DNA from: Methylomonas sp. | GTDB taxonomy: Bacteria; Pseudomonadota; Gammaproteobacteria; Methylococcales; Methylomonadaceae | DNA length: 5,644 bases | Assembly: GCA_026989715.1 (NCBI GenBank) | Contig: JALSIU010000049.1 | Span: forward strand, 1 to 5,644 | Reading direction: 5' to 3' | Part shown: one piece after another, positions 5,577-5,644 of the stretch | Position numbering within the stretch: the first letter of the stretch is position 1 | Layout: each line of letters begins with the position of its first letter | Notes under the pieces: generated by a model | The model's input: only the letters and a program-made list of their open reading frames with translations | Database searches by the model: none | What the model was told of the DNA's origin: nothing | Program-made: the position numbers and the translations under genes

Positions 5577-5644
5577 TCAAGGTTGCAGGCGGCTGTAATA
5601 AGCGGCAATATTGTTAATATCGCGGTCGGATAAGGAACCTGCAA
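5577..5644 (-). CDS. Class I cytochrome c, C-terminal end only (partial)
   Basis: The last complete codons before the TGA at 5577-5579 encode AGSLSDRDINNIAAYYSRLQP; the rest lies beyond the right edge. LSDxDIxNIAAYYSxL is the typical last helix of c4/c553-type cytochromes. In nir operons one or more such carriers (NirM, or diheme NirB-type) sit between nirS and nirC, which fits the position. No heme motif is in view, so I cannot distinguish mono- from diheme forms. The tail looks more like c4/c553 than the Pseudomonas c551 (NirM) tail. Confidence 0.75.
   Translation of the reverse strand, partial: AGSLSDRDINNIAAYYSRLQP

Overview
The window holds the core of a nir (cytochrome cd1 nitrite reductase maturation) operon, all on the minus strand and read from right to left. 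In transcription order it contains: the last 22 codons of a c-type cytochrome, nirC, a creA-family gene, nirF, then nirD, nirL, nirG, nirH and nirJ. Leaving out creA, this follows the order I recall for Pseudomonas aeruginosa (nirS-M-C-F-D-L-G-H-J-E-N). The organism is therefore most likely a denitrifying or nitrite-reducing proteobacterium. The CreA and IS5/IS903-type sequences suggest a gammaproteobacterium (or betaproteobacterium) of moderate to low G+C; I cannot place it more precisely.

How the genes work together: NirD, NirL, NirG and NirH are Lrp/AsnC-like siroheme decarboxylase subunits that convert siroheme to 12,18-didecarboxysiroheme. NirJ is a radical SAM enzyme that then removes two propionate side chains and helps install the d1 oxo groups. 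NirF is a periplasmic d1-binding propeller protein acting late in heme d1 synthesis or delivery to NirS. NirC and the partial cytochrome upstream are periplasmic c-type electron carriers. CreA is an exported protein of unknown function whose place inside the nir operon is unexpected. nirS, nirE and nirN are not visible here.

Region by region: 1-91 is the right end of an IS5-family (IS903-group-like) insertion sequence, with the last codons of its transposase and a terminal inverted repeat. 92-208 is a short spacer in which I see no gene. 209-3265 is a tightly packed nirDLGHJ block with overlapping or 1-base junctions. 3266-3493 is a 228-base gap between nirD and nirF. It contains a 113-bp AT-rich MITE-like element with the same termini as the IS at the window start, plus the first 17 codons of what looks like an addiction-module antitoxin gene cut off by that element. 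3494-5644 carries nirF, creA, nirC and the partial cytochrome, all with exported or periplasmic products.

Most of the window is known biology. The parts worth a second look are the MITE/IS pair bracketing nirDLGHJ, the broken antitoxin in the operon, and creA as a nir operon member. I found no convincing new multi-gene system.
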